The position numbers and the translations under genes were made by a program. The notes beneath the pieces were generated by a model. The model saw nothing but the letters and a program-made list of their open reading frames with translations, was not told where the DNA came from and made no database searches. Of a DNA stretch of 36,454 nt, positions 1 to 9,960 are shown in pieces; position 1 is the first letter of the stretch; each line of letters begins with the position of its first letter. Source of the DNA: Saccoglossus kowalevskii (lineage: Eukaryota; Hemichordata; Enteropneusta; Harrimaniidae); assembly GCF_000003605.2 (NCBI RefSeq), contig NW_003128863.1, forward strand, positions 376,922 to 413,375. The letters run 5' to 3'.

Positions 1-262
1 TGTAAGATTTTACATATGAAAAACATTCATGAACATATTTTTTATATCGCACTACGTCTGCTTTTTAAACTTTATCTTAAATAATGAACTGTTCAAACTT
101 TAACTGTAACGTTTTTCAAGCTTTCTGAGCATCGACATATATATCGTTTTAATATGTATTTATGTATGTATTTAGCATATAAGTCTAACAGGGAGGGCGT
201 AATACTCGGAAATCAATTAAACTTTGGATTCCTGACGTGGTGAATGTATTATACTTACTCAA
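1..262. other. No gene seen at left edge
   Basis: AT-rich sequence without an open frame or splice pair that I can support. It precedes the first CRE-bearing repeat copy. Confidence 0.5.
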
Positions 263-421
263 ACCGGACAATGAAGCGTTACTGTATAGCAATGATGTCA
301 TTGTTTGTACTGTGAAAGCTATCTTGGTTCACGCAGTTGAGGATATGGCCGGAAAATCCCGGATGGCACAAGCGTGTGATATTACGTTTGTATGCCCTTC
401 TCATTAAAACGCAGGTAATTT
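263..421 (+). repeat. CRE element, oldest copy (copy 0)
   Basis: This stretch aligns with 707-868 and 2574-2734. Shared landmarks in order are ACCGGACAATG, GCGTTAC, GCAATGAYGTCATTGTTTG, GGTTCACGCAG, a GATATGGC/GTATATGGC block and TTAAAACGCAGGTA. Copy 0 is clearly more diverged. Its CRE core is TGATGTCA (293-300) instead of the palindromic TGACGTCA of the other two copies. The right end keeps a donor-like CGCAG|GTAATT. A promoter or first-exon module is the inference; a short dispersed repeat is the alternative. Confidence 0.7.
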
Positions 422-737
422 GGGTATATCTTCAAATGTATAGATTCAACTAACCATGTTATAAATAACCATTCGTGGTGCTCAACTAATGTCGTTGTGT
501 AGCATATCGTTTTGCACAGTGTCATTTCAACGCATCCTTTACGCGACAATAGGTATGACTATATGATATATTTTGAATGTATGCTAATTACTGGTATGGG
601 ACAATGGTCGACGCATGACGCTTTTCTACAGCGCCCTCTCTCCAGATACTGCACGCGGTACAAGGAATGACTATATGATTCATGATTACTGTATGAAAAT
701 ATTTGACACCGGACAATGGTGCGTTACAGTATTGCAA

Positions 738-745
738 TGACGTCA
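738..745. promoter_or_regulatory. CRE palindrome TGACGTCA (copy A)
   Basis: A consensus CREB/ATF site sits inside a 14-bp perfect palindrome, CAATGACGTCATTG (735-748). The palindrome is exactly conserved in the duplicate at 2602-2615. Binding is inferred from the motif only. Confidence 0.5.
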
Positions 746-899
746 TTGTTTGCACAGCGATATACATCTAGGTTCACGCAGGTGCGTATATGGCGGTAAA
801 TATCCAAGTTTACGCATGCGTACAAAATTACGTGGGTGTCATCTCTTTAAAACGCAGGTATTTTTTAAAATTCGCCAGGCTCCGATATAAGAGATAAGA

Positions 900-951
900 C
901 TGGTGAGTGCCCTGGTTTTGCGATTGCTGGTACATCTTCAACATTAAAGGT
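900..951 (+). other. Conserved donor-like splice sites in duplicate, copy A
   Basis: Two donor-like sites, CTG|GTGAGT near 903 and ATTAAAG|GTAAGT (GT at 950-951), are both kept in copy B (near 2768 and GT at 2822-2823). The copies could be alternative 5'UTR exons for the NTPase gene downstream, whose coding exon has an acceptor at 5195-5196. This link is inference; no transcript is visible. Confidence 0.3.
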
Positions 952-1439
952 AAGTCATCCCAACAACGAGGAAACACACCACCTTATTCCGTGTACATGC
1001 ATTTTCTTTGAGTCATATGGCGCTACCATTAGCAATTTTAAGTCAGTTTTGGTCTACAAATCAATCACACCTCTACGTTCCTGTACAATGCGCAGTGCTT
1101 GTATAGAAATAACTTAGAATGTTATAATAATGAGGAGTGCCTTTTTTGTGAAATGTTTCTGTATATGGCATGTACACGAATACGTAATCGGGACGGTGTA
1201 GTATGAAAACAACACTCCATCATAATGTCATTCCGCCGGAAATGCTATAATTGCGCGTTGTAGAATGAAAATGATAGACATAATTTATAACTGCCTCACA
1301 GTTCATTGCAATAGCCAGGAGTGCCAAATCCATAACTAATTGCAGCCGTAATTGATTGTAGCCTTCATTGCGCTTTCGTGGTCAGTCACCTCACTACGCG
1401 CGGTCATTTTTGAAGTTGTTTCCCCTGAAACTGAACTAC

Positions 1440-1800
1440 AGAAAGTAGAATAAAATGTTCGTGACAACCGAACTATATACTAATATATCACTTATATATT
1501 ATATATGATTTTCAAGTTTGTTTGTACGGCATGGTTACATAGAAATTGGTTAAAATATTTAAGGCATTATTAAAATATTTTTAGTACAGAATCTAAAGTT
1601 CACTCTTGCAGAACGGTGTACACACATAACGTGCTAGATTGACCTTTTGGAAAGATACTAAATAATAAAGATGATCTATCAGAAAATAAAATGTTTAATA
1701 TTAATATATTAATGCGTACAGTATGTCAATGACCCTTTGTGTGTATGTGTTTACTGTACTTCACCAGTAAATATAAAGGCTTACTGGATAACATACAGGG
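1440..1800 (+). repeat. Direct duplication block 2, copy A
   Basis: This aligns with 3985-4260. Shared anchors are GTTTGTTTGTAC (about 1516/4033), GTGTACACATAAC-like text, AGAAAATAAAATGTT and a CACCAGTAA-ATA end. The offset is about 2517 bases, some 640 more than for block 1, so copy B carries extra sequence between the two blocks. Divergence is higher than in block 1. Confidence 0.65.
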
Positions 1801-2490
1801 TCGGGCGCAACTACCCGGATACCAAGCGCCAATGTGGGGGTGTTTTCTGAGATAATAAACTGCAGGGATGGGGAAATGTATCAGATTGCGTAAACTCGAA
1901 TTCAATAATTATTGCCTGTGTGATATTCAAAGAACATAAATATGCATGGCAAGCATAAGTTTCGAGTGAAGTGACGATAAATCTTTCCCCTTATTAACAC
2001 TTCTGCAAAACATACGTCATTTAAATCTACTACATATGAACAGAGGATATACCTAGTGACTACACAAAACTGTATATTTTTAGAAATGATAACTTGGCCG
2101 TTGTACCATAACTGGTATGACACTAAATTGTCTACACAACATTCCTGACCTGAAGCCAGCCAATGTGGGATCCATTGTATTACTCATGCTGTATGTCAGT
2201 CCTGTAACTGCCTGGCCCAAATGAAATCCTAACACAACCGCTGCAACTTTTCGACGTACCATGAACTTGTTGATTACAATGAAAATTTGAGTATGAAAAC
2301 ATCAAGCCTCTGAAATGTAATGCATATATATTGTACATTGCGGCCCATACTACGATCGGTGTGCGGTCGCGGAAACACAGGAAATGTAGGTAAAATCACC
2401 GAATTTCAATAATACAATCTTCTAGCATATGAGTGAACAATTTATGTGGCTTCAACAACAGAAACGCAGCAAATTAAAATAACGTTTTAT
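1801..2490. other. Spacer between duplicate copies; no supported gene
   Basis: A minus-strand open stretch at 2080-2262 (60 codons) is followed by another at 1902-2123, but no splice signals, domain or conservation tie them together. I see no supported gene here. Confidence 0.4.
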
Positions 2491-3225
2491 GGCACCCTTT
2501 CTACAGCGCCATCTCTACAGATACTGCACGCGGTACAAGGAATGACTAGGAGTGACTGTATGATAATATTTGATACCGGACAATGGTGCGTTACAGTATT
2601 GCAATGACGTCATTGTTTGCACAGCGATATACATCTAGGTTCACACAGGTGCGTATATGGCGTAAATATTCAAGTTTACGCATGCGTGCAAAGTAACGTG
2701 GGTGTTCTCTTCATTAAAACACAGGTATTTTTGAAAATTCGCCAGTCTCCGAAATAAGAGATAAGAGCGGTGAGTGCCCTGCCCTGGTTTTGCGATTGCT
2801 GGTACATCTTCATCATTAAAGGTAAGTCATCCCAACAACGAGGAAACACACCACCTTATTCCTTGTACATGCATTTTCTTTGAGTCATATGTCGCTCCAT
2901 TAGCAATTTTAAGTCAGTTTTGTCTACAAATCAATCACACCTCTACGTTCCTGTACATTGCGCAGTGCTTGTATAGAAAACATATAAACCGTCATGTTAT
3001 AACAATGAGGAGCACCTTTATGTGATACAGTGTACATGCTTACGTAGTCGGGTCCGAGTAGTAAGAAAACAACATTTCTTCATAATGTCCTGCCGCCAGA
3101 AATGCTGTATAATTGTGTGCTGGAAAATGAAAAACGATAGACATAATTTATAACTGCCTCATAGTCCATTTCAGTTGCCAGCAGTGCTAACTCCGTAACT
3201 GCATGATTGCAGCCATGCCACACTT
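2491..3225 (+). repeat. Direct duplication block 1, copy B
   Basis: Partner of 616-1350. It contains the CRE palindrome and the donor-like sites. An 83-codon open frame at 2774-3025 starts in this copy but is not preserved in copy A, so I do not call it a gene. Confidence 0.85.
2605..2612. promoter_or_regulatory. CRE palindrome TGACGTCA (copy B)
   Basis: Same palindromic CREB/ATF-type site as at 738-745, at the expected duplicate offset of 1867 bases, with the same CAATG...CATTG flanks. Confidence 0.5.
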
Positions 3226-3984
3226 GGGAATCAAGATTAAACTACTATTTTTTTCACAGCTGAGACAAACACTGAAAGCTATATATATTTCCAACTATTT
3301 TGTGAATAATGACAACAGCTCAGCTAGCGCGGCAATAATACACAAAAAATAAATTCTTGGTTGTCCGACGCCGACAAATTATGTTCGTCTCGAAATAAAT
3401 ATATATTAAAAGGCAAGCCATAATCGCATATTTTATAAAATAGAGTACGTGGACTACGTACATGCCAAGGTATATTACCAAAACCAGAGGTAGTAGATAA
3501 TTTGAGATACATTTGCCAGAGAACTGTCCGCTGCTTATCAGTTGAAGTGTTATTTTATTATATGTTAGTTATAATCTCTGTTTGTCCCATGGATAACAAG
3601 CAATTGTGTGAATGGATTCATAACTATTGGTAATTCTAATGTGTGAAACCCTAACACATAGTTGTGTACCTCGATTGACCGTAGAGCGGAGCCAATATAA
3701 GTACCACAGTTGGCCCATAAGTTACCGTATGGCGTTGGCGTATGAACAAGAACACAAACAAACACACAATGAAAATTTGATGAGATCGCATTTATATTTA
3801 ATGTAATCTATTTATGATGCAAAGCAATTGAAAAGTTCAGAAAACGGAACGCAAATCTTTTGTTACTGTGAATGTGTATGTGCAAAAAATCTGTGAAGAT
3901 AGAAGCTCTGTAGGGACCAGTTTTGTAATGCAGTGTATAAAAGCCACCCGATCAGACGACAGTTTGTACATGGCAAATATATTG
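3226..3984. other. Sequence present only in duplicate copy B
   Basis: About 0.76 kb separates blocks 1 and 2 of copy B, against about 0.09 kb in copy A. It was either inserted in B or deleted from A. No terminal repeats or transposase frame were recognised, and the ORFs inside are short and unsupported. Confidence 0.5.
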
Positions 3985-4260
3985 TTTACCTAGCAATAAA
4001 TCTAAGTCAGATCCTATGAGATTTATTTACACGTTTGTTTGTACCGTTCAGTTGCTTAGACATTGGATTACGTAGCATTATATCTTTACTATAATATCCA
4101 AAGTTTACTACTGCACAACAGTGTGTACACATAACCTGTTATATTAACCACTTGAGCGGACCCTACAGAAAATAAAATGTTACGTTTGAACCTTTTGTGC
4201 ATGTGTTTGTTTACTCTACTCCACCAGTAAGTATGAAGACGAACTACTGGGAAGAGTTGC
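3985..4260 (+). repeat. Direct duplication block 2, copy B
   Basis: Partner of 1440-1800. It ends with CCACCA|GTAAGTAT, a strong donor-like site that reads CACCA|GTAAAT in copy A. Confidence 0.65.
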
Positions 4261-5196
4261 CAACTCGCGCTAGATTACTCCAATATTCATATTAACATTA
4301 CTGTTCCTATCATTCATAGTTTTGAAATTATGCCATTACAAACGGCGGCCATGAATGTTGGAGTCGCCGCCAGCGTAAAGTGCAATTTAGAGACTTTGAG
4401 AGTCCTGTAATTGCTTCAACTCATTTTGCTTCTCAGAAATTCGCTTTATCAATTTTGATTCCCTGTCTTTTTTAGATTTGACTCATTGTTTTCATGCTTA
4501 TGCTTGTCAAGTATCTCACAGAAGACGTAGATTTGGCATGGTTCATCATTAAGACAGCTATCGTTGTTTATGTTGTTCGTTGTCTTGTGACCACGCATAT
4601 GATAAACGGCGCGAGCATGTTGGTAGCAGGCAGGCAACAACAGGTGGTTAGTTTTGTTGAAACAGTACTGCTTTTTTAAAAAATTCTTTACAACCTCGAG
4701 TTATTTTATGTGACTTATAATAGACTGTATGTGTTTTTTTCGTTTAGTGAAACAATAGGTTTTACAAGTGGTTCATGCGTTGCTTGGACCCATATCGTGT
4801 ACTGACAACACGATACGGTGAATGTGATGCTTTAACGGTTTTAAGTGAGATATTGATCTCCTCTCAAACGAGATATGTATCTGACATCCGACCTTCAGAT
4901 AAGAGGACTGTACTGCATGCGTTATAAATAGATGCTCCTGAAGCATAAAATCGTCGATTTATTATTAGTATACAATTGTATAAAAACATCTTGTGAGTTT
5001 GTCAAAATCAAGTATTAATCTATTTTTGATGTTTCTTATCTTTGGAACAATGAATGCACTTAATAATGAGCGACATTGAATGCTAAAGCTATCTTAGCAT
5101 AAGAACTTCTGATTAACATTGAAATTGATCCTTGAGTAAGTTCTTATTGCGTTTCACTCTGTGATGGTTTCACACTTTCTGTCTGTGTATTGACAG
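4261..5196. other. Upstream region of the NTPase gene; probable intron
   Basis: No coding frame I can support. The end of the stretch, a pyrimidine-rich run closing in TGTGTATTGACAG at 5196, is a good 3' splice site. Much of this interval is therefore probably a 5'UTR intron of the gene starting at 5227. Confidence 0.4.
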
Positions 5197-5226
5197 GACA
5201 AGTTGATTGCCATAGCTGGATGAAAA

Positions 5227-6540
5227 ATGCCTCAACGGAAAAGATGGACAACGGACAGCCGATATGATCACATCAAAGTCCACGATGAATATTTCATTGG
5301 ACACAAGGCAGAGATTCAAAACCTACGAGATTGTCTTATCAATGGTCGTCGCTTGGTCTTTATTCAAGGTACACCTAACACCGGAAAAGACGCTTTTGCT
5401 AGACATGTATGTCACAATATTGTTAAGACGTACCAAGACGATATCCCAAACGGCGGTGAATCATTGCATGCATATTCTCTACAGTTCCGAGGTGATAAGG
5501 AGGTTTACCTTAAACAAGCTTTAACTAAAGAAATCAAAGGTGCATTGAAACAGAATTGTGATGACATTTGTGACTTTCTTCAATCATCAGACGCAACGCA
5601 TTTGTTCTTGCTGCAGAATTGCGACACCCTTGGTGAAAATAGAGACAGTCGCACATCTTTTCTAGATACATTAGCTGAACTCTTAGACGTATATGAAAAT
5701 GTCATGTTTATAATTACATCAAGAGTATCTTTTAGACTTACCAGACCTTACACGCTAAACTATAATATGCTTCCACTCTCAATTGCTGACGCAAAAAATC
5801 TACTACAAAGAAATATCAATAATGGAATTGAAGTTAGTGAAGAGAATCTTACAAAAATTGTTAAAGCGGTTTGGTTTCTTCCACAATATTTGATACAGAT
5901 TGGTGTATCTTTGAGTAAAGAAGACTACACTCCAGATGAAATGATAGAGATTTTAGAACGATCAGCCTTGAGTGTTACTAGTGATGAAAGTTACTCCGAC
6001 TCGGAACGACAAGCGTGTGTGATATTCAGTAATTTGTCAAGATTAAACAATTTTCATACAGATAATTTGTTGTCAATCAGTAATATGCCAGCAAATGACG
6101 ACCGAATTCCTGTAGAAAAGGTTGCCGAGACGAAGAACCTCGGCACTGGTAAGGCAAAGCAAGATGTTTTGCATCCGCTGGCGACAAGTGGCAATGTGGC
6201 ACGTGACGGCCCAGCCTTCAAGGCTAGCCCAGGATCCTATGATCTGATGCATAGTTTGTTTGGTGAGGAAAAGTTCACAGATCAGAAAATCGTAAATGAC
6301 ACAATAGCAAAACAGATCCTGTGTGATTTTATTAATGTGGCAAAGACGGATAATAATTGCAATGAGCCATTCATTGAGCGGTCAAAGTGTGCGTCCGAGG
6401 TACGAGAAATTAGAGCTAACCTTCTTAAGGCCATAGAAACTAAACAGTTACATAAAAAGATTGAATATTATACACTAGCTTCTTCTAGAGCAAGAGACGT
6501 TTTGATGCAACTTTTTCGAAAGATGTTTAATGCGCATTGA
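5227..6540 (+). CDS. NB-ARC-like STAND NTPase, degenerate nucleotide site
   Basis: A 437-codon open frame in one exon. The start is the first ATG after an in-frame TGA (5221-5223), with A at -3, and an acceptor at 5195-5196 gives a short leader. Residues 24-60 resemble the start of an NB-ARC/STAND ATPase: a GHKAEIQNL box, then RRLVFIQGTPNTGKDAF (P-loop, G48-K54). Residues 124-133 (THLFLLQNCD) are in the Walker B place, and VMFIITSR (159-166) looks like the sensor-1/RNBS-B strand ending in Arg. Two key positions are odd. The Ser/Thr after the P-loop Lys is Asp55, and the Walker B acid is Gln130. Residues 290-437 are helical and charged, with no repeat domain recognised. Such proteins are usually signalling switches in innate immunity or cell death; here nucleotide hydrolysis may be lost. 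No Death/CARD domain or WD/TPR sensor is visible. The frame ends in an 11-base overlap with the next open frame, so the C-terminus is uncertain. Confidence 0.75.
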   Translation: MPQRKRWTTDSRYDHIKVHDEYFIGHKAEIQNLRDCLINGRRLVFIQGTPNTGKDAFARHVCHNIVKTYQDDIPNGGESLHAYSLQFRGDKEVYLKQALTKEIKGALKQNCDDICDFLQSSDATHLFLLQNCDTLGENRDSRTSFLDTLAELLDVYENVMFIITSRVSFRLTRPYTLNYNMLPLSIADAKNLLQRNINNGIEVSEENLTKIVKAVWFLPQYLIQIGVSLSKEDYTPDEMIEILERSALSVTSDESYSDSERQACVIFSNLSRLNNFHTDNLLSISNMPANDDRIPVEKVAETKNLGTGKAKQDVLHPLATSGNVARDGPAFKASPGSYDLMHSLFGEEKFTDQKIVNDTIAKQILCDFINVAKTDNNCNEPFIERSKCASEVREIRANLLKAIETKQLHKKIEYYTLASSRARDVLMQLFRKMFNAH

Positions 6541-7210
6541 CACCGATGTACTTCATTATGTTGGAGACGGTGATGACGAATCAAAAATGGGTGAACACGT
6601 GGCAGAAAACCCAAGTAATGCTACACCCGAGCTACCAATGTCGAGAGATAACGAAATCCAAACAAGCCAAGAATTTGCCAATCAAGTGGATGTCTGTAGT
6701 GCCCGGTTGCAAAACAAGGCCACGCGTATTTGCGAAGAAACAGGAGAGCCAGGAAAACATCTCTATGATCCACATTTAGCAGAAAACATGTTTGTGTTCA
6801 TTACTGATGTGATTGAAAAAGAGGCCAGTCACGAGAGTAATAAACAAGCACCGATGGTCACCCTCAATTACGATCGGTCCAGTGAAACTGAACAAATCTG
6901 TAGCTCTCATTCAAATGGAGTGCCAAGTCAATCACTACAAATAACAGTAAAAACAAATGTCAAAGGAATAGAGTGCACGTCGTCAGGGTTGAATACAAAA
7001 GTAGCAGAGTCATATCCGTCTTCTTCAGTCGAAACATCTAAATCGAATATCGGTGATTGTAAAGTTTCCCTTCCTGCTACTTACTCTGGAAATTCTGATA
7101 AAGCAATGCTTCGCGACCGTGTTGGAGCCATAACTAACCATACTGGTTTCACGAAACACGCACCTCCTGCTACGAATGGGCGCACACTAGATGGATGTGT
7201 AAAAAAGTAA
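6530..7210 (+). pseudogene. Out-of-frame continuation of the NTPase gene
   Basis: An open frame of 226 codons from the ATG at 6530, open from 6506, lies one frame over from the preceding ORF and overlaps its stop (6538-6540). It is hydrophilic and rich in Ser, Thr, Asn and Glu, with no domain; it looks like a disordered tail. Its length in AT-rich DNA argues that it is or was coding. Losing one T from the T5 run at 6512-6516 would join both frames into one product of about 660 residues. Options are a frameshifted (dying) gene, an assembly or read error in the T run, a missed intron, or a separate gene. The stop at 7208-7210 sits in a donor-like AAA|GTAACA, and AGAG|GTAAAT follows (GT at 7221-7222), so further 3' exons are possible. 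Confidence 0.5.
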
Positions 7211-9188
7211 CATTCACAGAGGTAAATACGTAATTTAACACTGGTGACAATTAAACAAGAGCATAACTACTCTGTCTAAAAACAAACAAACATGACTTGT
7301 TGTTGCAATGACTTTATTTCTCACTTATCCATATATTATCCGGTACATCAGCTGCTCTGAATCGATGCCCAATACATATGGGCAATATATATATATATAT
7401 CACCGGCGTATGTAATATTGATATACATAATTCTGTTATGGCAGACAAGTGCTTAAAATGGAACTCTATCATTCAAAGGAAAAACACTTTATCGTCATTT
7501 TATAAAAGGCTGTGAGGATGATAACGACGAATGAAAAACAGATATTCTAATATATTTGAAGTTAACGCTTGAATATCCTTTTTGTGTTTTAATAATACTG
7601 TGGTGTTCTTAGTGGGGGTGGGGGAAGTGAAAATAAGTAAGAGTTTTAAACTCGAACACAATGCGTAGTTTCCTTCACACAATGTGGTGAGAATTGGCAT
7701 ATTCTTATCAATACACCCAAAATATATATGCATGTTTCCGATATATGATGGCAGTTCCGTATTGCAATTACTGTATTACTATTATTCGACATTGTACGGT
7801 CACTCTCTATTTTGCATACATATTATTAGCACCTCCATTCGTGAAGAAAGTTGCAAACAAGCCCAACTTTCACGTTGCACCACTGTGTACAGAAAGTGTG
7901 ACACGTATAAATTCAGTCAATTGTTTATTATCAATGAAATAGTGATTTTTTCTTACGAATTTGGATTTTTTTTCACGTATGTGTTATTTGTTTTTCACAA
8001 ATTTAACCTAAATTTGCTACAAAACAAAATATCTATACTACATAAATTCAATTTAGTAATCCTTAAATTGTGAGATAATATAGTTAAATTGTAAGTTATA
8101 GTGAGCTACCAAGCAAATTTGAATATCATAATCAAACACTCCAATAGTTGTAATAGTATTTTTAATGATATTCAATCTGGGAGCTATGTGGGTGTCTTGC
8201 TGCGGCTGGCCTTTGTTTCTTTGGTTGTTGCTTTAGGAGCCATGTATGTACTTATTTATTTTTCATGTTGTATTGTTCACGGATAGATATTTTTTTATGA
8301 AATAATGTTATTTGTTTTAATTATAAATTACATGTTTACAATGCATATTAATTTTGAATGGCCATCGAGAGCGAGGGAGTCACATGACTTGTTTCGTTCC
8401 TTCAAATTGTTTTTTCCAGTTTTCCCTGTCATCTCGTTGACTGTTCTGAATATTATGGTTACATAGGTTAGTTGTACAGTGGACATTACGGCGGGAAAGA
8501 ATGAACACTATTTGAGTGGATGAACAGGTCACGTGGCTCTCTTGTTCTCACGAGATCTTGGCGGCCATTTGTCTAAAACTTCTTCCAACGACACTGTCCA
8601 ATGCATCATGGGAGACATATTTCCATTGGACAGAATAGCAACAAAACTGGAATAATCAAAACTAATTTGAAATACTTCGAAGTTTTCAATTGTAGACAAA
8701 AATGTGTTGACTCCATTATCTTTATGTAGATATATGAATGCAAAAATATGCAATTATGAAAAATATATTCGTTTTCGCCTATTTTCATATATATTACAGA
8801 TCTTAATCTTACATGACTGTCTATTTTGTCAGGATGTTTTCTATATTATACGTGTCTATATTGAATTGAAGTGTACAATTTTACTCCCTATATGGTGAAA
8901 AACATATTTTCCATTTTAAATGATATATGTATATTCCATAAATATCACACTCAACGAATACAAACTTTCCTGACGTTTGTTGCGACAAAATGACGTAGTA
9001 AATCTGGTACTTTGGAATGAAACCAATGTGTATACGTTTGTCATTCACTAATATTTATTGATGGGTTTTTACAGAAATATAAGTTGAGGGCGCCAACACA
9101 TTCACGTCGTAGTTCCTAGATGTATATTTTAATCTTTAAACACACAACTATGTTCTGTTGGCTAAAACACGAAAATCGTTATCTTATT
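7211..9188. other. Long AT-rich region without supported genes
   Basis: ATTAAA at 7250-7255 could be a weak poly(A) signal for the NTPase gene. A short (AT) run lies near 7387. The open frame at 7684-8073 is Phe/Tyr/Ile-rich AT noise without splice or start support. Nothing else was found. Confidence 0.5.
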
Positions 9189-9203
9189 TCACTAGGTGGC
9201 GCT
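9189..9203 (+). promoter_or_regulatory. CTCF-like motif, forward
   Basis: TCACTAGGTGGCGCT matches the bilaterian CTCF consensus CCASYAGRKGGCRSY at 14 of 15 positions. An inverted copy lies at 9617-9631. It may be an insulator site or part of a short repeat's inverted ends. Confidence 0.4.
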
Positions 9204-9616
9204 CTTCATTACTCACATGTAACCTTGTCTGACTATGCGCATACATTTTGCAAAAGCAACATCTCCCACAGTACCCGGGGAGGGGTAGGGGTTCTCTGTA
9301 TAAAATATGGTACGCAAGCTGAAGTAATAAAACGCGTAAAATGGGTGTTATTTAGTTATTTGAGGTGTGTATAGTAATAAAGTGTGAAAACAAGTGATTT
9401 CATGTTGGAAACAGTATGATTTTAGTATGTATATAGGGTATCTATTTTAAGTTTCTGCACTTTAAAAAGGGTATAATTTCACAAAAATAATTACGTGTTT
9501 AGAGGCTTTTTTGAAAACTTATACTTCAGCATGGGTACCAGGTCTGACTTTGAGTACCCCTTCTGGACCGTAGTAGATACTACTCATTACACAAAGTACG
9601 AGTATTCTCACTGTAC

Positions 9617-9631
9617 AGCGCCACCTAGTGT
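9617..9631 (-). promoter_or_regulatory. CTCF-like motif, reverse
   Basis: The + strand reads AGCGCCACCTAGTG (9617-9630), the exact reverse complement of the 14 bases at 9190-9203. The two motifs face each other about 0.41 kb apart. Confidence 0.4.
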
Positions 9632-9812
9632 TAACTATCTATACACTTTGTATTTTGGAGGTATCGACATTTTTGAACAGTTCGATAGTTTTGTTTGCTT
9701 CGGAAATAAACTGATATAGAAACCAACCCACATCTGACTATTTGTTGTTATTTATGAAGCAGACTATTTATAAAGAACATGCCATTTGCGATATCAGTGC
9801 AATGTTATCCTC

Positions 9813-9822
9813 GGGGGGGGGG
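9813..9822 (+). repeat. Poly-G run (10)
   Basis: Ten consecutive G. The open frame crossing it (9742-10056) is therefore unreliable, and it also overlaps a dispersed repeat. Confidence 0.9.
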
Positions 9823-9882
9823 CATTCGGGTATTTTCACCACCAAACAACCATCACGGTGGAAACTAAGATCGAAAACTCGC

Positions 9883-9960
9883 AGAAACCTGTACTTTGGG
9901 ATAGGTGTTGATACTCTTCTAAACAATGTAACAAGACTACCCGTACATGTGCAACATATA
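9883..9960 (+). repeat. Dispersed repeat, copy 1
   Basis: This matches the reverse complement of 24466-24537. Shared blocks are GAAAC, TTTGG.ATAG, TGTTGA.ACTCT, CTAACAAGAC-like text and GTGCAACATATA. Identity is roughly three quarters over about 75 bases by eye. The element family is unknown; no transposase or terminal repeat was seen. Confidence 0.6.

Larger units (their letters stand above)
616..1350 (+). repeat. Direct duplication block 1, copy A
   Basis: About 0.73 kb is colinear with 2491-3225 at an offset of roughly 1867-1875 bases, with most bases identical and small indels. Matching landmarks include CTACAGCGCC (626/2501), GCACGCGGTACAAGG, the CRE palindrome and TGGTTTTGCGATTGCTGGTA. 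The ORF overlapping this block in copy B is not kept in frame in copy A, because there is an indel just before it. The block is therefore probably regulatory or untranslated sequence. Confidence 0.85.

Noticed and set aside
2774-3025. 83-codon + strand frame in duplicate copy B
   Set aside because: The paralogous copy A does not keep the frame, so there is no coding constraint.
7684-8073. 129-codon + strand frame
   Set aside because: AT-driven composition (Phe, Tyr, Ile, Lys), no domain, no splice or promoter support.
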